A stretch of DNA of 49,277 nt from Thermomonospora catenispora (lineage in GTDB: Bacteria > Actinomycetota > Actinomycetes > Streptosporangiales > Streptosporangiaceae). This document shows positions 1-10,759 of the stretch, piece after piece. The notes under the pieces were generated by a model. The model did not search any database. It was given only the letters and a program-made list of their open reading frames with translations, and was not told the DNA's origin. Where the stretch lies: contig NZ_RRYT01000032.1 in NCBI RefSeq assembly GCF_006363815.1, positions 1,241-50,517 of the forward strand. Reading direction: 5' to 3'. Positions within the stretch are counted from its first letter, which is position 1. Every line of letters begins with the position of its first letter. A program made the translations under genes and the position numbers.

Positions 1-2
1 CC

Positions 3-335
3 GCGGCGCCGCCTTCCCCGCCCGGTCCTCCGCCCGGCTCTTCGCCCGCGACCGGGCCGCACCCGGGCGCACCGCCCGGAACCGTGCACGGCGACCGGTC
101 GGGCGGCCTCGGGCGTCGACGAGGACACCGGGTCGGCGGGACCGCTCGGGGTGCGGTGGTGTGGCTCCCGGGCGATGGAGCGCTTTGGGGAGGGTGGGGG
201 ACCCTTGAACGGACCACGCGCACGCGGTGCGCGCCGAAGGGACGTCGGCGCGTCCCCGGGTGCGGACACGACGGCGCGCAGCCGAAAGCGGTGGCGGTCC
301 ACGGATCGTCGGGGCGAGCGGAGCTGGTGAGATGA
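3..335 (+). CDS. Possible 3' end of an upstream gene (partial)
   Basis: This frame is open from the window edge and stops with a TGA that overlaps the ATG of the next gene (ATGA). That arrangement is typical of translational coupling in this cluster. The translated part begins Pro/Gly-rich, then becomes Arg/Gly-rich with no recognisable domain. A second frame is also open here to about position 330, so coding status is uncertain. If real, it would be the C-terminal tail of another component of the secretion-like operon. Otherwise positions 1-331 contain nothing I can name. Confidence 0.3.
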   Translation, partial: AAPPSPPGPPPGSSPATGPHPGAPPGTVHGDRSGGLGRRRGHRVGGTARGAVVWLPGDGALWGGWGTLERTTRTRCAPKGRRRVPGCGHDGAQPKAVAVHGSSGRAELVR

Positions 336-2797
336 GCAGAGCGAAGGCGCGCTCCAGCCGTCTGTCGGTGCGGTACTTCGACGACCGGATCCTGCTGACC
401 GACCAGGCGGCATGGGCCTACTTCCGGTTGCCGACGGTGTCGTACGAGTTCACCACCGGCGAGGAACGCGAGGCGCTGGCCACCAACATCACCATCGCGC
501 TGGCCGGGATCCGGATGCAGGACGCGGAGATCCACCTGCGGATCGCCCACCGGACCTACCCGGCGGCCGAGTGGGCGCGCAACCTGGACCGGACCTCCGA
601 CGGCGGGCCGGGCTGGCGCGAATACCTGGAGGAGATGTACGCCCACGTCTGGGCGCAGGATTTTTGGACCAAAGAGGTCTACCTCGGGGTGCGGCTCGGC
701 CCGCGCGGGATGGGCGCCCAGCTGTCCGGCGGGGTGCTCTCGCAGCTGTTCGGCCTCTACAAGCGCAGCGAGCAGATCCTCGGCATCGAGGACGACGCCA
801 TCGACCCCAAGGAGATCGACCGCTGGACCGAGCAGGCCGAACGGCTCGGGCGGGCGCTCGGCGGGTCGGCCCTGTACGCCCGGCACGCCACGGCGAACGA
901 GGTGGCCTGGCTGTTCCGGCACGCGGTGACCGGCTCGCTGAACGATCCGCCGCCCTCGGCGGTGCAGCGCCGCACCTGGGGCGCGGGGGAGATCGAGTCG
1001 CTGGTCGAGGGCGCCATCCACAACGGCCGTTCGTTCCTGCGGATGGAGCAGCCGGGCAGCGACGGCAGCGGCGGCGCGATCAGCTCCTCCTATGTGGCGT
1101 ATCTGAGCTTCGCCCGCTTCCCCGATCTGATGCCCTTCCCGGACGGGGAGCCGTGGCTGCACTTCGCCGACGCGCTGCCGTTCCCGGTGGAGATCAGCTC
1201 CCGGATGAAGCTGATCTCCCCGGCCAAGGCCTCCAAGGACGTCTCCCGCAAGCTCGCGCACGCCCGCGACATGGACCAGCACATCCGGGAGGCGGGCGCG
1301 GAGGCCCCCTTGGCGCTGGCCGAGCAGATCGACGCCGCCCGGATGCTGGAGCACGGCATCACCAAGGAGCGGCTGCCGTTCGTCTACGGCTGGCATCGGC
1401 TGATCGTGTCGGCGCCGTCGGAGGAGCTGCTGGCCCAGCGGGTGGACGCGGTGGTCGAGCACTACCGCGACATCGGCATCGACGTGGTCAACTCCACCGG
1501 CGACCAGTTCTCGCTGTTTTTGGAGTCGCTGCCGGGCGACCGGATCCGGCTGAACGCCTACGCCCAGCGGCAGCCGCTGCGCACCATCGCCGGCGGCATG
1601 CCGACCGCCACCGTGGACCTGGGCGACCGTCAGGACGAGGCCGGCAACGGCTGGGTCGGCCCCTACATCGGCGAGACGCTGGGCCGGGCCCGCTCCATCG
1701 TGCACTTCGACCCGCTGGTGGCGGCGGCCCGCAACCGGCCGACCGCGGTGGCGATCACCGGTGAGCCCGGCGGCGGCAAGACCACGCTGGCGCTGTTGCT
1801 GATCTATCAGATGGCGCTGCGCGGGGTGACGATCGCCGCGATCGACCCCAAGGGCGACGCCGAATCCCTGGTGGAGCTGCTGCGGTCCCGCGGACGCAAG
1901 GCGCGGATCCTGCCGCTGGGGTCGGCCGCCCCCGGCCTGCTGGACCCGTTCTCCTTCGACGACGACCTGGCCGCCAAGAAGACCATGGCCACCGAGACGC
2001 TGCGGCTGCTGCTGCCGCGGATGTCGGAGGAACGCGAGTCGGCGATGATCCAGGCCGTCGGCGCGGTGGCCAACGGCGAGCGCCCCTCGCTCGGCAAGGT
2101 CGTCGACTACCTGGAGGCCGCGCCGGACCCGGCGTCCAAGAACCTCGGCGCGGTGCTGCGGTCGATGTCGGAGATGCGGCTGGCCCGGCTGTGCTTCGAC
2201 CCCTCCGGCGGGGAGCGGATCGACACCGAGGGCTGGACCACCGTGTTCACCCTGAGCGGGCTGACCCTGCCGGACGCGACGATCTCCCGGGACGACTACT
2301 CCTATGAGCAGCGGCTGTCGGTCGCGCTGATGTACCTGGTCTCGCAGTTCGCCCGGCGGCTGATGCACGGGCTGGACCGCAGGCTGCCCAAGGCGATCTT
2401 CCTGGACGAGGCGTGGGCGATCACCTCCACTCCCGAGGGCGCCAAGCTGGTGCCGGAGGTGTCGCGGATGGGCCGGTCCCGCAACACCGCCCTGATCCTG
2501 GTCTCCCAGAACGCCGGGGACCTGCTGAACGAGCAGGTGACCAACTGTCTGTCGTCGGTGTTCTCGTTCCGCTCCTCCGAGCGGCACGAGGTCAGCAACG
2601 TGATGTCGCTGCTGGGCGTGGAGCCCTCTGAGGAGCACCAGGCCGTGCTGCGCAATCTGGGCAACGGCGAGTGCATCTTCCGCGATCTGGACGGCCGGGC
2701 CGGCCGGATCGGGGTGGATCTGATCTCCGAAGAGCTGCTGCGCCGGCTCGACACCAACCCCACCCGGGCTCACTCGTCGTCCCCCCTCACGATCTAG
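332..2797 (+). CDS. VirB4/TraC-type conjugation/secretion ATPase
   Basis: An 821-residue P-loop ATPase of the VirB4/TraC type, the cytoplasmic motor of type IV secretion and conjugation machines. A Walker A motif (GEPGGGKTT) lies near residue 477 and a Walker B (IFLDEAW) near residue 690, followed by the VSQN and RSSE motifs usual for this group. The N-terminal half is the substrate/membrane-interacting region. I chose the ATG at 332, not the in-frame GTG at 227, because it overlaps the stop of an upstream open frame and the protein then begins with typical sequence. The SD is weak (GGAGCTGGTGAG). The gene is followed after 11 nt by a VirB6-like gene. In the absence of relaxase or coupling-protein genes in the window, transfer of DNA is not shown; a chromosomal secretion role is equally possible. 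Confidence 0.85.
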   Translation: MSRAKARSSRLSVRYFDDRILLTDQAAWAYFRLPTVSYEFTTGEEREALATNITIALAGIRMQDAEIHLRIAHRTYPAAEWARNLDRTSDGGPGWREYLEEMYAHVWAQDFWTKEVYLGVRLGPRGMGAQLSGGVLSQLFGLYKRSEQILGIEDDAIDPKEIDRWTEQAERLGRALGGSALYARHATANEVAWLFRHAVTGSLNDPPPSAVQRRTWGAGEIESLVEGAIHNGRSFLRMEQPGSDGSGGAISSSYVAYLSFARFPDLMPFPDGEPWLHFADALPFPVEISSRMKLISPAKASKDVSRKLAHARDMDQHIREAGAEAPLALAEQIDAARMLEHGITKERLPFVYGWHRLIVSAPSEELLAQRVDAVVEHYRDIGIDVVNSTGDQFSLFLESLPGDRIRLNAYAQRQPLRTIAGGMPTATVDLGDRQDEAGNGWVGPYIGETLGRARSIVHFDPLVAAARNRPTAVAITGEPGGGKTTLALLLIYQMALRGVTIAAIDPKGDAESLVELLRSRGRKARILPLGSAAPGLLDPFSFDDDLAAKKTMATETLRLLLPRMSEERESAMIQAVGAVANGERPSLGKVVDYLEAAPDPASKNLGAVLRSMSEMRLARLCFDPSGGERIDTEGWTTVFTLSGLTLPDATISRDDYSYEQRLSVALMYLVSQFARRLMHGLDRRLPKAIFLDEAWAITSTPEGAKLVPEVSRMGRSRNTALILVSQNAGDLLNEQVTNCLSSVFSFRSSERHEVSNVMSLLGVEPSEEHQAVLRNLGNGECIFRDLDGRAGRIGVDLISEELLRRLDTNPTRAHSSSPLTI

Positions 2798-2808
2798 GAG
2801 GTCTGCCC

Positions 2809-5232
2809 ATGAACGGGTCCTGGCGGAGCCGCGTCCGGCCGGCGGGAGCGCGCGGTCGCGTCCGGCTGCCGGCCGTCAGGGGCGGACCCGCCCGGCGGCC
2901 GGCGGGGTTGCAGCGTTCTCCGGCCGAGGGCATCGCCCCGCCCCGGCGCGGCCGGCGCTTCGGCCTGTCCCGCCGGCGCCGCCGCACCGCCCTGCTGCTG
3001 GCGGTGCTGGCGCTGTTCATGCTCAGCCCCGTCGCCCCGGCCGCGGCCGACCCGTTCGGCGGCGACCCCTGCCGTCCGGCCGACAACCCGGCGCCGGAGA
3101 TGTACGGCGCCGGGTACGAAGGCATGATCAAGCCGCCCGGGTATCCGAGCGAGGAGCTCAAGCGGACCCCGCCCGAGAAGCTGACCTACTACGACCGGTA
3201 CGGGACGGCGGGGCAGTTCTGGTACGCGGTCGACATGGGCTGCGCGGACGCCATGAGCATGATGGGCAACGCGCTGGCCAACACCACGTTCACCCTGGTC
3301 CGGGTGATCGACCGCACGACCATCACCGTCTACCAGGCCGCCGCCTCCGAAGCGCTGCTGGGCTGGCTGAAGAACACCGTCGACGACGTGATCAGTGACA
3401 TGGGCGAGACGTTCAACGCCCGTTACTGGTCGTGGGTGGTCATCCTCGGCGCGATCTGGCTGGCCTGGTGGGGACTGGTCCGCAAACGGGCCAGCCGCGT
3501 CACCGAGGGCACCATCTGGATGGTCGCGGCGATGGTCGCGTTGATCTGGCTGGTGGCCAGGCCCGCCGACTTCACCACCTTGGGCACCAAGGTGTCGGAG
3601 GCCACCAGCGCGGCCTTCAACGCCGCGCTGCCGCAGGCCAGCAACAAGGGTGCGGTCTGCATCCCCTCACCCGACGGCCAGAACCCGGCGGCCTCTCCCG
3701 ACGTCGACGCCACCACCCGCAACGCCAACGGCCTGTGGGTGGCGCTGGTCTGCAAGCCCTGGCTGATGGGCGAGTTCGGCACCGCCGATCCCAACGCCAA
3801 GATCGTCCGGGACAACGCCGACAAGCTGCTGTGGTCCCAGGCGGTCGACCTGCCTGAGGCGCACGGTCAGACACGGCTGGACCTGAGCAAGAAGGCCGAC
3901 GCCTACAAGCAGGTCGCCGAGAACATCAAAGAAGAGCACCCCGGCGTCTACCCCCTCTTCCAGGGCAAGAACTGGACGAGCCGGCTGGCGGTGGCGTTCG
4001 GCGCGCTGTTCGCCGCGCTGGTCGCCGGGCTGCTGATCCTGGTGATCGCGATCGCGCTGATCGTGGTGAAGATCGCGTTCCTGCTGCTGCTGGTGGCGGG
4101 CCCCATCTTCCTGGGCATCGGCATCCATCCGGGCATCGGCCGGGTGATCGCCATGCGCTGGCTGGAGCTGCTGCTGTCCATGCTGCTCAAGCAGGCGGCG
4201 CTGATCGGCGTGCTGGCCCTGCTGCTGTGGACGTACGGGCTCATCCTGAGCGAGGGCCTGCCGTGGGGCCTGCAGATCCTGCTGATCTCGCTGGTGACGC
4301 TCGCGGCGTTCATCTACCGCAAGCCGTTCCAGCACCTGTTCTCCGCGGTCGGCTACTCCGCCGTCGGAGCGCGCGAGAAGAGCGAGGTCCATCTGAACAA
4401 GTCGATCGCCGAGGCGCGCAAGAACACCGTGGGAGCCGCCACCGCCGTGGTGCCGGGAGTGGCCGGATACCGGCTGGCGCGCTGGGCCAAGCGCGATCCG
4501 GCCGTCGAGGGCACCGCGCTGGGCGACGCCGCCGCAGGGGCGACCGCCGCGGCCGAGCGCCGAGGGGCCCTCGCCCAGGCCGACGGGGCCGACGGCGACA
4601 CCGCCGACGCGACCGCATCGGGCAAGGGCCGAGGCGGCACGGCCATCGCGGCGGGCCGGCCGCGCTCCAGCGCGCCGCCGCTCAACCTGCCCACCCGCGG
4701 CAGGTCCTCGACCGGCACCGGGGATTCCGGCGGGTCGGACGGCGCCGCCTCCGGCGGAGGGACGGGCAGGCCCGCCTCTTGGGTGAGCGGCCGGATCGGA
4801 CGCGGGTCCGGCGGCGGTGAGGACGGCGGCGAGTCCGGAGGGCTCGTGGGCGCCGGCGTCATCGGAGGACGCGCCGCCGGCGGCGGAGGCCGTTCGCGCG
4901 GCGAGGGGTCCGGATCCGGAGGGGCGTCGTCCGGCGGCCGGGGGAGCGGAGGCGACTCCTCCGGAGGCCGGCGCTCCGGCGGGGACTCCGGTCGCGGCAG
5001 GCTCGGCGGAGGGTCCGGCTCCTCCGGCGGATCCGGCGCGTCGCGGCGCAACGGCCGCCCGTCCGACCCCGCCGCCGGAGTGCCGCGGCCCAGGACCGGC
5101 GAGGGCGGCGGGACCTCCGGCGGCGACCGCAGGACCCCGCCCCCGCTGTGGGGGACCGGCCCCCGCGACGAGGGCCCGCCGATGCCGTTCTGGCTGCGTC
5201 CGGTCGAAGACGCAAGTGAACGAGAGGACTGA
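2809..5232 (+). CDS. VirB6/TrbL-like polytopic membrane protein
   Basis: An 807-residue membrane protein. An Arg-rich N-terminus of about 60 residues precedes a signal-like hydrophobic segment ending in APAAADP. A Cys-containing extracytoplasmic region follows, then about six further membrane segments, including long runs of Leu/Val/Ile between about residues 390 and 510. The C-terminal ~250 residues are a low-complexity Gly/Ser/Arg tail. The topology and position after the VirB4-like ATPase match the VirB6/TrbL channel component of type IV secretion systems; that is inference from context and architecture. The start at 2809 is set by a perfect AGGAGG (2796-2801) that overlaps the stop codon of the ATPase gene. 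The stop overlaps the ATG of the next gene (TGATG-type junction). Confidence 0.7.
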   Translation: MNGSWRSRVRPAGARGRVRLPAVRGGPARRPAGLQRSPAEGIAPPRRGRRFGLSRRRRRTALLLAVLALFMLSPVAPAAADPFGGDPCRPADNPAPEMYGAGYEGMIKPPGYPSEELKRTPPEKLTYYDRYGTAGQFWYAVDMGCADAMSMMGNALANTTFTLVRVIDRTTITVYQAAASEALLGWLKNTVDDVISDMGETFNARYWSWVVILGAIWLAWWGLVRKRASRVTEGTIWMVAAMVALIWLVARPADFTTLGTKVSEATSAAFNAALPQASNKGAVCIPSPDGQNPAASPDVDATTRNANGLWVALVCKPWLMGEFGTADPNAKIVRDNADKLLWSQAVDLPEAHGQTRLDLSKKADAYKQVAENIKEEHPGVYPLFQGKNWTSRLAVAFGALFAALVAGLLILVIAIALIVVKIAFLLLLVAGPIFLGIGIHPGIGRVIAMRWLELLLSMLLKQAALIGVLALLLWTYGLILSEGLPWGLQILLISLVTLAAFIYRKPFQHLFSAVGYSAVGAREKSEVHLNKSIAEARKNTVGAATAVVPGVAGYRLARWAKRDPAVEGTALGDAAAGATAAAERRGALAQADGADGDTADATASGKGRGGTAIAAGRPRSSAPPLNLPTRGRSSTGTGDSGGSDGAASGGGTGRPASWVSGRIGRGSGGGEDGGESGGLVGAGVIGGRAAGGGGRSRGEGSGSGGASSGGRGSGGDSSGGRRSGGDSGRGRLGGGSGSSGGSGASRRNGRPSDPAAGVPRPRTGEGGGTSGGDRRTPPPLWGTGPRDEGPPMPFWLRPVEDASERED

Positions 5233-5888
5233 TGGAGCTCTCCGATAGCCGGCGCAAGCTGCTGTTCGCAGGGCTGGTGGTGGCGTTGACCGCGGTCGGG
5301 GTCTACCTGACCGTGGTCGGCCCGCCGGGCGACGAGGAGCCCGCGCAGAGCCCGGCCGCCCGGGAGACCGCCCTGACGCCTCCCGGGCAGCCCGGCCCGG
5401 CCGTGCCGTCGGTGACGCCGCCCGGCATCTCCTCCACCGTCTCTCCGGACGACTTCGACATCTACCGGCTGCTGCCGTTCTCCAAGCGGGACTTCGCCGC
5501 CGCGGCCGACTTGGCCCAGCGGTTCACCGCCGCGTACGGCACCTACCGCTACGACGAGGACCCGCAGGCCTACATGGCCCGGTTGGAGCCCATGGCCACC
5601 GAGGAGCTCGCCGTCCAGATCGCCCGCGGCGCGTCCGCGCCGGGCCTGCTGGAGCAGCGGCGCAGCGAACAGGTCGTCGCGCAGAGCACCGCCACCCTCG
5701 ACGCCATCCGCGACATCGAGGCCAACTCGATCATCTTCCTGGTCACCGGCAACCAGCAGCTCACCCGGAACGGCCGGACCGGCCACGAGAGCAAGCGGTT
5801 CGCGGTCACGGTGGCGCGGGACGGCAACGCCCTGCGGGTCTACGCGTTCGAACCCGCCGACGCCGGCCAGGCCGGGGACACCGGATGA
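5232..5888 (+). CDS. Single-pass membrane protein, TcpC/VirB8-like (putative)
   Basis: A 218-residue protein with a short cytoplasmic start, one membrane segment at about residues 9-28, a Pro-rich spacer (about 35-75) and an extracytoplasmic domain of about 140 residues. The size, topology and place between a VirB6-like gene and a wall hydrolase suit a VirB8/TcpC-like periplasmic bridge. I see no diagnostic motif, so the family name is contextual. Its ATG shares bases with the TGA of the upstream gene, so translation is probably coupled. Confidence 0.55.
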   Translation: MELSDSRRKLLFAGLVVALTAVGVYLTVVGPPGDEEPAQSPAARETALTPPGQPGPAVPSVTPPGISSTVSPDDFDIYRLLPFSKRDFAAAADLAQRFTAAYGTYRYDEDPQAYMARLEPMATEELAVQIARGASAPGLLEQRRSEQVVAQSTATLDAIRDIEANSIIFLVTGNQQLTRNGRTGHESKRFAVTVARDGNALRVYAFEPADAGQAGDTG

Positions 5889-5935
5889 TCGCCGGCGCCC
5901 GGGCCAGGGGAACCGACGGCAGGTGAGGGAGGCGG

Positions 5936-6988
5936 ATGAGACGGCAGCTGCTGCTCCTGGGGGCCGCCGCCGCGGTCGGCGCGCTCTTCACGGTCCTCAT
6001 CGTCATGCCGGTGTTCATGAGCGCCGGGCAGTTCCTCTACGGCGGGGGCACCTCTGACGCGTTCTGCATCGACACCGGCGAGGCGGCGCGACAGCCCGAG
6101 GAGACCGCAGACGCCCGCGCCATCCCGGCCGAATACCTGGAGCTGTACAAGAAGGCCGGGCGGGAGTACGGGCTGCCGTGGAACGTGCTGGCCGGGATCG
6201 GGAAGGTGGAGACCAATCACGGCACCTCCACCCTCCCCGGCGTCTCGTCGGGCGAGAACTACGCGGGCGCGGGCGGCCCCATGCAGTTTTTGGAGTCGAC
6301 CTGGAAGGCGTTCGGGGTCGACGGCAACAAGGACGGCAAGAAGGACCGCTACGACCCCGAGGACGCCATCCCCTCGGCCGCGCGCTACCTCAAGCACAAC
6401 GGGGCCCCGGAGCGGATGCGCTCGGCGCTGTACGCCTACAACCACTCCTGGGAGTACGTCGACCTGGTGCTGTCGTGGTCCAAGCGCTACGGCGGCGGCG
6501 ACTTCCAGATCGTGCAGGCCGACGGGCCGCTGTGCTCCGACACCGAGGGCCTGCCGGAGAACGTCGAGGACCTGGTCCGGCGCATCATCGACTTCGCCAT
6601 GGCCCAGCGCGGCAAACGCTACATCTTCGGCGCCAACGGACCGGACGCCTGGGACTGCTCCAGCCTCGTCCAGGGCGCCTACCGGTCGGTGGGGCTGACC
6701 ATCCCCCGGACGACCTGGGAGCAGTGGCCGTTCGGCGTGAAGATCCCCAAGGGCGAGGAGCAGCCGGGCGATCTGGTGTTCTTCAACTCCGGCCCGGGGA
6801 CCTCCTGGGACCGTCCCGGCCATGTGGGCCTGGTCATCGGCAACGGCAAGATGATCGTGGCCCGCTGCGCCACCTGCGTGCCCAACATCGGCGTGCAGAG
6901 CTACAAGCGGTCCGACTGGGTCGGGGTCACCCGCCCGCTGGCCAAGCCGGAGGTGCAGCAGCAGCTCGCAAGGCTCCGTTCCCGCTGA
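5936..6988 (+). CDS. Bifunctional wall hydrolase: lytic transglycosylase-like + NlpC/P60
   Basis: A 350-residue membrane-anchored peptidoglycan hydrolase. An N-terminal membrane segment (about residues 4-28) is followed by a transglycosylase-like domain (about 60-195) with a likely catalytic Glu in GKVETNHG (near residue 92), a GPMQF motif and a YAYNHS motif. A C-terminal NlpC/P60 domain (about 220-345) has the catalytic Cys in DAWDCSS (C241) and His in GHVGLV (H296). Such VirB1/TcpG-type enzymes open the wall for type IV secretion machines in Gram-positive bacteria, which fits its place at the end of this cluster. A good SD (GAGGGAGG) sets the ATG at 5936. Confidence 0.85.
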   Translation: MRRQLLLLGAAAAVGALFTVLIVMPVFMSAGQFLYGGGTSDAFCIDTGEAARQPEETADARAIPAEYLELYKKAGREYGLPWNVLAGIGKVETNHGTSTLPGVSSGENYAGAGGPMQFLESTWKAFGVDGNKDGKKDRYDPEDAIPSAARYLKHNGAPERMRSALYAYNHSWEYVDLVLSWSKRYGGGDFQIVQADGPLCSDTEGLPENVEDLVRRIIDFAMAQRGKRYIFGANGPDAWDCSSLVQGAYRSVGLTIPRTTWEQWPFGVKIPKGEEQPGDLVFFNSGPGTSWDRPGHVGLVIGNGKMIVARCATCVPNIGVQSYKRSDWVGVTRPLAKPEVQQQLARLRSR

Positions 6989-7063
6989 CGGCGCCCGCGG
7001 ATTCCCCCCGCCGCGCCGGGGCATGCCTGACGCACGGAGCGGTCGGCGGAACGTGGAGACCAC

Positions 7064-7549
7064 ATGACGCGCACACCGACATTCGGCGGCCCGAGGGTCA
7101 GCCCGGGATATCTGCTGTGGCGGGCGACGCTGCGCTGGCAGCGGCGGATCGCCACGGCGCTCAAACCGCTCGGCCTCACCCATGTGCAGTATGTGCTGCT
7201 GGAGAGCCTGTGGCGGTTCGACGCCCAGGGGCGCCGCCCCAGCCAGCGGGAGCTGGCCGACCGGGCGGGCACCGATGTGATGATGACCAGTCAGGTGGTG
7301 CGGACGCTGGCGGACAAGGGCCTGCTGCGCCGGACGGTCGATCGGCGCGACGCCCGCAAGCGGGTGCTCGCCCTCACCCCCCGGGGCCGGGAGGCGACCG
7401 AACGGGCGATGGAGGTGGTGGCCAGGGCCGATGAGGAGCACTTCGGCGGCGTCGGCGACCGGCGGGCGCTGCTGGTGCTGCTGGGCCGGCTGGCGTACCC
7501 CGAGGAGCGGAGGCGGACACGGGACGGCGGCGACCCCGTCGCGAGATGA
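7064..7549 (+). CDS. MarR-family transcriptional regulator
   Basis: A 161-residue winged-helix protein of the MarR family. Typical features are the helix-turn-helix around RPSQRELADRAGTDVMMTSQ (residues about 56-76), the wing DRRDARKRVLALTPRG (about 98-113) and flanking dimerisation helices. It probably represses its own small operon in response to a small ligand. The ATG at 7064 is preceded by GTGGAGACCAC. Its TGA overlaps the ATG of the Nudix gene, so the two are probably co-translated. Confidence 0.85.
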   Translation: MTRTPTFGGPRVSPGYLLWRATLRWQRRIATALKPLGLTHVQYVLLESLWRFDAQGRRPSQRELADRAGTDVMMTSQVVRTLADKGLLRRTVDRRDARKRVLALTPRGREATERAMEVVARADEEHFGGVGDRRALLVLLGRLAYPEERRRTRDGGDPVAR

Positions 7550-7983
7550 TGGGCCTGGCCCGCGGCCGGCGCGGGAGAGGTGAAGGGAAGGGGATCGCCA
7601 TCGTCATCGTGGTGGGGGCCGCGATCATCCGCGACGGCCGGTTGCTGGCGGCGCAGCGGGCCGAGCCGGCGCGGCTGGCCGGAGGCTGGGAGCTGCCCGG
7701 CGGCAAGGTCGACCCGGGCGAGTCCGACGAGGACGCCCTGATCCGGGAGTGCCTGGAGGAGCTCGGCGTCAAGATCCGGCTGACCGGGCGGGTCGGCGGC
7801 GACTGGCCGCTGGCCGACGCGGGCGGCGTGCTGCGGGTCTGGACGGCCCGGATCGTGGAGGGCGAGCCGACCGCCCTGGAGCACTCGGCGCTGCGCTGGC
7901 TCACCGAGGCCGAGCTGTATGACGTCGACTGGCTGCCGGGGGACCTGCCCGTGGTGGACGCCCTGCGCGGTCGGCTGAGCTGA
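7546..7983 (+). CDS. Nudix hydrolase (MutT-like)
   Basis: A 145-residue Nudix hydrolase. The Nudix box (GX5EX7REUXEEXGU) is complete: it starts at GGKVDPGES and ends at RECLEELGV, about residues 57-80. MutT-type sanitation of oxidised nucleotides (8-oxo-dGTP) is the nearest family guess, but the substrate cannot be read from the sequence. The ATG at 7546 overlaps the MarR stop; the first ~17 residues are Arg/Gly-rich and not part of the fold. A GTG at 7609 behind GGTGAAGGGAAGGGG would give a 124-residue protein closer to the usual MutT length. Confidence 0.85.
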   Translation: MMGLARGRRGRGEGKGIAIVIVVGAAIIRDGRLLAAQRAEPARLAGGWELPGGKVDPGESDEDALIRECLEELGVKIRLTGRVGGDWPLADAGGVLRVWTARIVEGEPTALEHSALRWLTEAELYDVDWLPGDLPVVDALRGRLS

Positions 7984-8021
7984 CGCCCGGCCGGGACGCG
8001 TGCGGGCCGCGGCGGGGTGCC

Positions 8022-8037
8022 CCGGCGGGTCCGCCGG
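8022..8037. terminator. Possible convergent hairpin
   Basis: A GC-only inverted repeat, CCGGCGG-GT-CCGCCGG, lies directly between the Nudix gene (+) and the hydrolase stop (-). There is no T-run. In this genome such hairpins occur by chance, so the call is weak. Confidence 0.3.
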
Positions 8038-8574
8038 TCAGCTCAGCAGCTCCGCCAGCAGCCGCCGTCCCTCCGGCCAGGAGCCGAGCCCGCTGTCGGC
8101 GTTGATGTGGCCCGCCTCGCCGAGGTCGACCAGGTCGGCGCCCCAGGCCTCGGCGAACTCCACGGTCCGCTCGAACGTCATGTACGGGTCGTTCCGGCTG
8201 CCCACCACCGTCGTGCGGAACGGCAGCGCCCGGCGCGGTATGGGCGCGAAGGAGCCCAGCGGCAGCTCGGGCAGGCGCTCGACGTCGGCGGGCGCGACCA
8301 GCAGCGCCGCCTGGACCAGCTCGCGGGCGGCGTCGGGATGCTCGGCCGCCCACCGCGCCACCGTGATGCAGCCCAGGCTGTGCGCCACCAGCGCCACCCG
8401 CTCGGGCGCCGCGGTGACGGCCTCATGCAGCGTCGCGGTCCACTCCTCGGCCCGGGGGAACGACCAGTCGCGCTGCTCGACCCGCCGGTAGGCGGGGTTC
8501 TCCCGTTCCCACAGCGTCTGCCAGTGATCGGGACCGGAGTTCTCATAGCCGGGCAGCACGAGGACCTGTGTCAT
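8038..8574 (-). CDS. RBBP9/YdeN-family alpha/beta hydrolase
   Basis: A 178-residue small serine hydrolase. The start (VLVLPGYENSGPDHWQTLWE) is the signature of the RBBP9/YdeN family. The nucleophile elbow is AHSLGC (Ser66), a later NDPY motif holds the likely acid, and GHINADSGLG holds the catalytic His. The family has esterase or putative aminoacyl hydrolase activity; the physiological substrate is unknown. It is transcribed divergently from typA. Confidence 0.85.
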   Translation of the reverse strand: MTQVLVLPGYENSGPDHWQTLWERENPAYRRVEQRDWSFPRAEEWTATLHEAVTAAPERVALVAHSLGCITVARWAAEHPDAARELVQAALLVAPADVERLPELPLGSFAPIPRRALPFRTTVVGSRNDPYMTFERTVEFAEAWGADLVDLGEAGHINADSGLGSWPEGRRLLAELLS

Positions 8575-8690
8575 GGCGCGATCATAGGGTTCCCGGAATG
8601 CCGGCCTTCACCGGGGCGTTCCCTTTCGTGACGCGCGGCGTCGCCTCCCTCCGGCCCGCTTCGCGGTGGGAGCCCTCACCGGCCGCCACG

Positions 8691-8696
8691 TAGAAT
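8691..8696 (+). promoter_or_regulatory. Possible -10 element for typA
   Basis: TAGAAT, a good actinobacterial -10 hexamer, lies 61 nt upstream of the typA ATG. I see no clear -35 hexamer at the expected distance. Confidence 0.35.
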
Positions 8697-8757
8697 CGAC
8701 CTGCCGCGTCCGTTCCCCCGCGGCTCCAGCTCCCCAGATCCCAAGGCGAGAACACGC

Positions 8758-10614
<1,857 letters not shown>

Positions 10615-10634
10615 CACCGCCTCCGCGAGACGAC

Positions 10635-10673
10635 ACGAACCCCGCTCCGCACATGGTGGGAAGCGGGGTTCGT
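10635..10673. terminator. Bidirectional factor-independent-like terminator
   Basis: A perfect 12-bp stem (ACGAACCCCGCT at 10635-10646 with its complement at 10662-10673) and a 15-nt loop lie 20 nt after typA and between two converging genes. It lacks a strong T-run, as is common in actinomycetes, and would serve both directions. Confidence 0.75.
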
Positions 10674-10759
10674 CGCGTGTCGGATCCCCAGGCCGAGCCT
10701 GGTGCGTTCCGTCCGCCGGAGCCCGATCGGCGGCTCCTCGACGTCCGTCGCGGCCGGAT

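Noticed and set aside
10635-10673. A small RNA gene
   Set aside because: The perfect stem between convergent genes is adequately explained as a bidirectional terminator, and no promoter is evident.
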